Shown piece after piece: positions 5,645 through 6,395 of a DNA stretch of 6,395 nucleotides (position 1 is its first letter; each line of letters opens with the position of its first letter). Position numbers and translations under genes: made by a program. Origin of the DNA: Actinomycetes bacterium. Its GTDB lineage: Bacteria > Actinomycetota > Actinomycetes > Actinomycetales > Cellulomonadaceae. The stretch is from positions 1 through 6,395 of the forward strand of contig JAEXEM010000471.1 of NCBI GenBank assembly GCA_023401045.1. The letters are read 5' to 3'. Under the pieces are notes generated by a model. It was given only the letters and a program-made list of their open reading frames with translations. It did no database searches and was not told where the DNA came from.

Positions 5645-6395
5645 TCAGCGGGCGAGGAAGCCCCCGTCGACCGCGACGACGTTGCCGGTGACGTACCGCG
5701 CCTCGTCCGAGAACAGCCACGCCACCGCGTCCGCGACCTCGCCGGTCGTGCCCGTGCGCCCCATCGGCAGCAGCCGCTCCCACGTCTCGGCGGTGTCGAC
5801 GCGCGCGGCCGGGGAGGGGAACAGCCCCGTGTCGATGGGGCCGGGGGCGACGCCGTTGACGCGGATGCCACGCTCGGCGAGCTCGACGGCGGCGCACCGG
5901 GTGAGGGCGAGCGCGGCGGCCTTCGACGCGGCGTAGGGCGCAACCCCCGGGAAGGGCGCGCGCACCGAGTGCACCGAGAGGTTGTTGACGATGGAGCCGC
6001 CGTCGGACATGTGACGCACCTCCGCGCGCATGCAGAGCCACAGCGCGCGGGTGTTGACGGCGAACGCGCGGTCGAAGTCCTCCGTGCGGGCGTCCGCGAC
6101 GGTGCCCGGACCGTGCACGCCCGCGTTGTTGAACGCGTGGTCGAGCCGTCCCCACACCGAGGCGGCCTCCGCGACGGCCGCGTCGACGCGGTCGTCGTCG
6201 AGCAGGTCGGCGGTGACGAGCGCCGCCTCGCCGCCGGTGGCCCGGATGCGCTCGACGACGGCCTCCCCACGCTCGGTGCACCGGCCGAGCACGACGACCC
6301 GGATGCCCCGCCACGCGAGCTCGAGCGCGGTCGCGGCCCCGATGCCGGACGTGGCGCCGGTGACGAGCGCGACGCGCCGGCCCCCGGGGCTGCGG
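5645..6395 (-). CDS. Short-chain dehydrogenase/reductase (SDR), N-terminus cut by the window edge
   Basis: The frame runs in from the right edge and gives 249 residues, counted from 6394; with SDRs near 250 residues, only a few N-terminal residues are probably missing. This is a classical SDR catalysing NAD(P)(H)-dependent oxidation or reduction of an alcohol/carbonyl pair in the cytoplasm. In visible numbering: Rossmann motif TGATSGIG (12-19), NNAG (89-92), catalytic tetrad Asn114, Ser140, Tyr154 and Lys158 (YAASK), the PGPIDTG loop (184-190) and the C-terminal TGNVVAVDGGF (236-246). The second strand ends VVLGRC, with Gly-Arg rather than Asp, which favours NADP(H) (inference). Ser140 lies 14 residues before Tyr154 instead of the common 13, a one-residue longer loop. 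The substrate cannot be assigned. It is the first visible gene of the minus-strand SDR-DoxX-DUF2891 series. Confidence 0.95.
   Translation of the reverse strand, partial: RSPGGRRVALVTGATSGIGAATALELAWRGIRVVVLGRCTERGEAVVERIRATGGEAALVTADLLDDDRVDAAVAEAASVWGRLDHAFNNAGVHGPGTVADARTEDFDRAFAVNTRALWLCMRAEVRHMSDGGSIVNNLSVHSVRAPFPGVAPYAASKAAALALTRCAAVELAERGIRVNGVAPGPIDTGLFPSPAARVDTAETWERLLPMGRTGTTGEVADAVAWLFSDEARYVTGNVVAVDGGFLAR

Noticed and set aside
4008..6314. 768-codon minus-strand frame suggesting a fusion across SDR, DoxX and DUF2891
   Set aside because: Only the last 331 codons show DUF2891 conservation. The rest is out of frame with the intact SDR and DoxX genes and is Arg/Pro-rich, so there is no real fusion.
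1..6395. CRISPR arrays, insertion sequences, integrases, tRNA or rRNA genes, toxin-antitoxin or phage-defence modules
   Set aside because: I saw no regularly spaced repeats, transposase or integrase motifs, tRNA-like sequence or defence-type domains. All coding sequence is accounted for by ordinary chromosomal families.

Overview
The window is very GC-rich with strong GC third-position codon bias, which also produces many long antisense shadow frames. This is typical of a high-GC actinomycete (Actinomycetota). A xylan/arabinan-type glycoside hydrolase would suit a plant-polymer degrader such as Cellulomonadaceae or a relative, but that narrower placement is only a guess. I see no mobile elements, RNA genes, CRISPR arrays or phage genes. 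No stretch longer than about 185 bases lacks a gene.

Layout from left to right: (1) the last 17 codons of a plus-strand gene with a hydrophobic C-terminus, whose stop overlaps by ATGA (51-54) the start of (2) a 602-residue membrane PAS/HisKA/HATPase sensor histidine kinase. The kinase ends 22 bases from the convergent end of (3) a 135-residue PPOX-fold flavin/F420-binding protein on the minus strand. A 184-base divergent intergenic region, with a perfect 10-base palindrome and a GC hairpin, separates that gene from (4) a 515-residue GH43 glycoside hydrolase on the plus strand. The GH43 gene has no signal peptide. Its 3' end overlaps by 14 bases the convergent end of (5) a DUF2891 protein. The rest is a minus-strand series transcribed leftward: (7) an SDR oxidoreductase cut by the right edge, (6) a DoxX-like four-helix membrane protein and (5) DUF2891, with gaps of 96 and 95 bases.

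The genes do not form one obvious pathway. The kinase probably belongs with genes to the left of the window, since no response regulator lies on its right. The GH43 enzyme probably works in the cytoplasm on imported pentose-containing oligosaccharides, but no transporter or sugar regulator is visible here. SDR, DoxX and DUF2891 could be co-transcribed, but hairpins in the first gap allow separate units. I found no convincing evidence of an undescribed system. The most open items are the DUF2891 protein of unknown function, the orphan intracellular GH43 with its palindrome-containing divergent promoter region, and possible RNA structure between SDR and DoxX.
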